59,687 nt of DNA, from the IMG/VR virus record IMGVR_UViG_3300033153_007620, positions 1 through 59,687 of that record, one strand, 5' to 3'. Within the stretch, counting starts at the first letter, position 1, and the number at the start of each line of letters is the position of its first letter. A program made the position numbers and the translations under genes. This stretch comes from a virus. Under the pieces are notes generated by a model. It was not told where the DNA came from. It did no database searches and worked only from the letters and a program-made list of their open reading frames with translations. Positions 59,218-59,687 of this stretch are shown here, one piece after another.

Positions 59218-59687
59218 ATGAGTGATATGATATTGCCAAATAAGCATTATATTTCCATTGACACAACGTCATCAGATCAGGTTTCAGCATTGGATGCTAT
59301 AATTGGAAAACAATACATGGTTAAAAACATAGGTACAGGAGGGAATATTCTTACTGTGACATATGGTACAAAATCACAGATCTTAGCAGATGATGTTTTG
59401 TTGCAGTTTTTGTATGATGGAAGTGATTGGGCTATGAGTGATGTAACAACAGATATAATAATAAATAAAACTATCCCATCAGCAGGAGCACGTGCCATCC
59501 CTAAAGATATTACGCAGGCTTATACTAATTTAGCACAAGATCCTACAGATTTAACTACAGCGAATTGGAGCCTATCTGGTGCTACGGTTTCTGATTCTGG
59601 TGATATAATTAATGGTCAAAAATTATGGAAGTTAGAATATAATGGTAGTTCTGTAGCGAATATAGCTTGTAAGCCATTTACACCACC
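59218..59687 (+). CDS. Putative tail fibre or receptor-binding protein, N-terminal part
   Basis: ATG at 59218 behind AAAAGGAG; the frame stays open to the window edge (156 codons). 'LPNKHYISIDTTSSDQVSALDAIIGKQYMVKNIGTGGNILTVTYG' is a beta-rich N-terminal module. 'QDPTDLTTANWSLSGATVSDSGDIINGQKLWKLEYNGSS' resembles the start of a carbohydrate-binding-like jelly-roll domain. Placement after J supports a fibre-type role. C-terminus missing. Confidence 0.6.
   Translation, partial: MSDMILPNKHYISIDTTSSDQVSALDAIIGKQYMVKNIGTGGNILTVTYGTKSQILADDVLLQFLYDGSDWAMSDVTTDIIINKTIPSAGARAIPKDITQAYTNLAQDPTDLTTANWSLSGATVSDSGDIINGQKLWKLEYNGSSVANIACKPFTP

Noticed and set aside
1-59687. CRISPR array, integrase, toxin-antitoxin or insertion sequence
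   Set aside because: No regularly spaced direct repeats, no recombinase motifs and no transposase were seen; mobile DNA here is of the HNH and group I intron type.

Overview
The window is a contiguous stretch of a tailed double-stranded DNA phage genome with siphovirus morphology. It holds a near-complete head, neck and tail gene series and no recognisable host gene, integrase, tRNA or CRISPR array. The DNA is strongly AT-rich. Genes carry good Shine-Dalgarno (SD) sites, and many promoters match the sigma70 consensus: TTGACA, 17 bp, then an extended -10 (TGnTATAMT). The tail genes follow the lambda M-L-K-J order, which favours a low-GC, probably Gram-negative host, but the host cannot be named from sequence alone.

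Layout. 1-1430: leftward operon with a ParB-like protein (cut by the edge), a 47-aa protein and a small KH-type RNA-binding protein. 1.5-3.2 kb: tandem HNH-type genes. 3.2-5.35 kb: leftward genes with winged-helix character, possibly replication. 5.4-6.1 kb: promoter region and a helix-turn-helix gene. 6.4-11.9 kb: extremely AT-rich island of small genes, almost all unrecognised; three are headed by near-identical promoter/operator/leader modules. 11.9-12.7 kb: non-coding. 12.7-17.5 kb: small genes plus a frameshifted DNA methyltransferase. 17.5-31.2 kb: terminase small subunit, terminase large subunit interrupted by a group I intron inside the Walker A codons, portal, MuF-like protein, metallophosphoesterase and accessory genes. 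31.5-39.3 kb: scaffold, P22-type coat protein, further probable virion proteins, a tautomerase-like protein and a membrane/holin-like pair. 39.5-47.5 kb: neck proteins, tail terminator, tail tube, and tail chaperones joined by a programmed -1 frameshift. 47.5-59.7 kb: tape measure, tail-tip proteins, a 1913-aa J-like protein and a truncated gene at the right edge.

Two themes stand out. First, selfish DNA is very dense: about twelve HNH or HNH-related loci of at least four architectures sit between essential genes, plus the intron; several are broken. Four of the endonuclease genes, from three unrelated architectures, share a 5' leader that folds its own SD into a 13-16 bp stem, with compensatory changes between copies. 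This looks like common translational silencing of homing enzymes. Second, two accessory proteins encoded just before the scaffold gene end in the same C-terminal motif as the scaffold, I-[DN]-x-I-x-D-x3-RR-x2-L-x-KYM. The motif may be a tag directing them into the procapsid.
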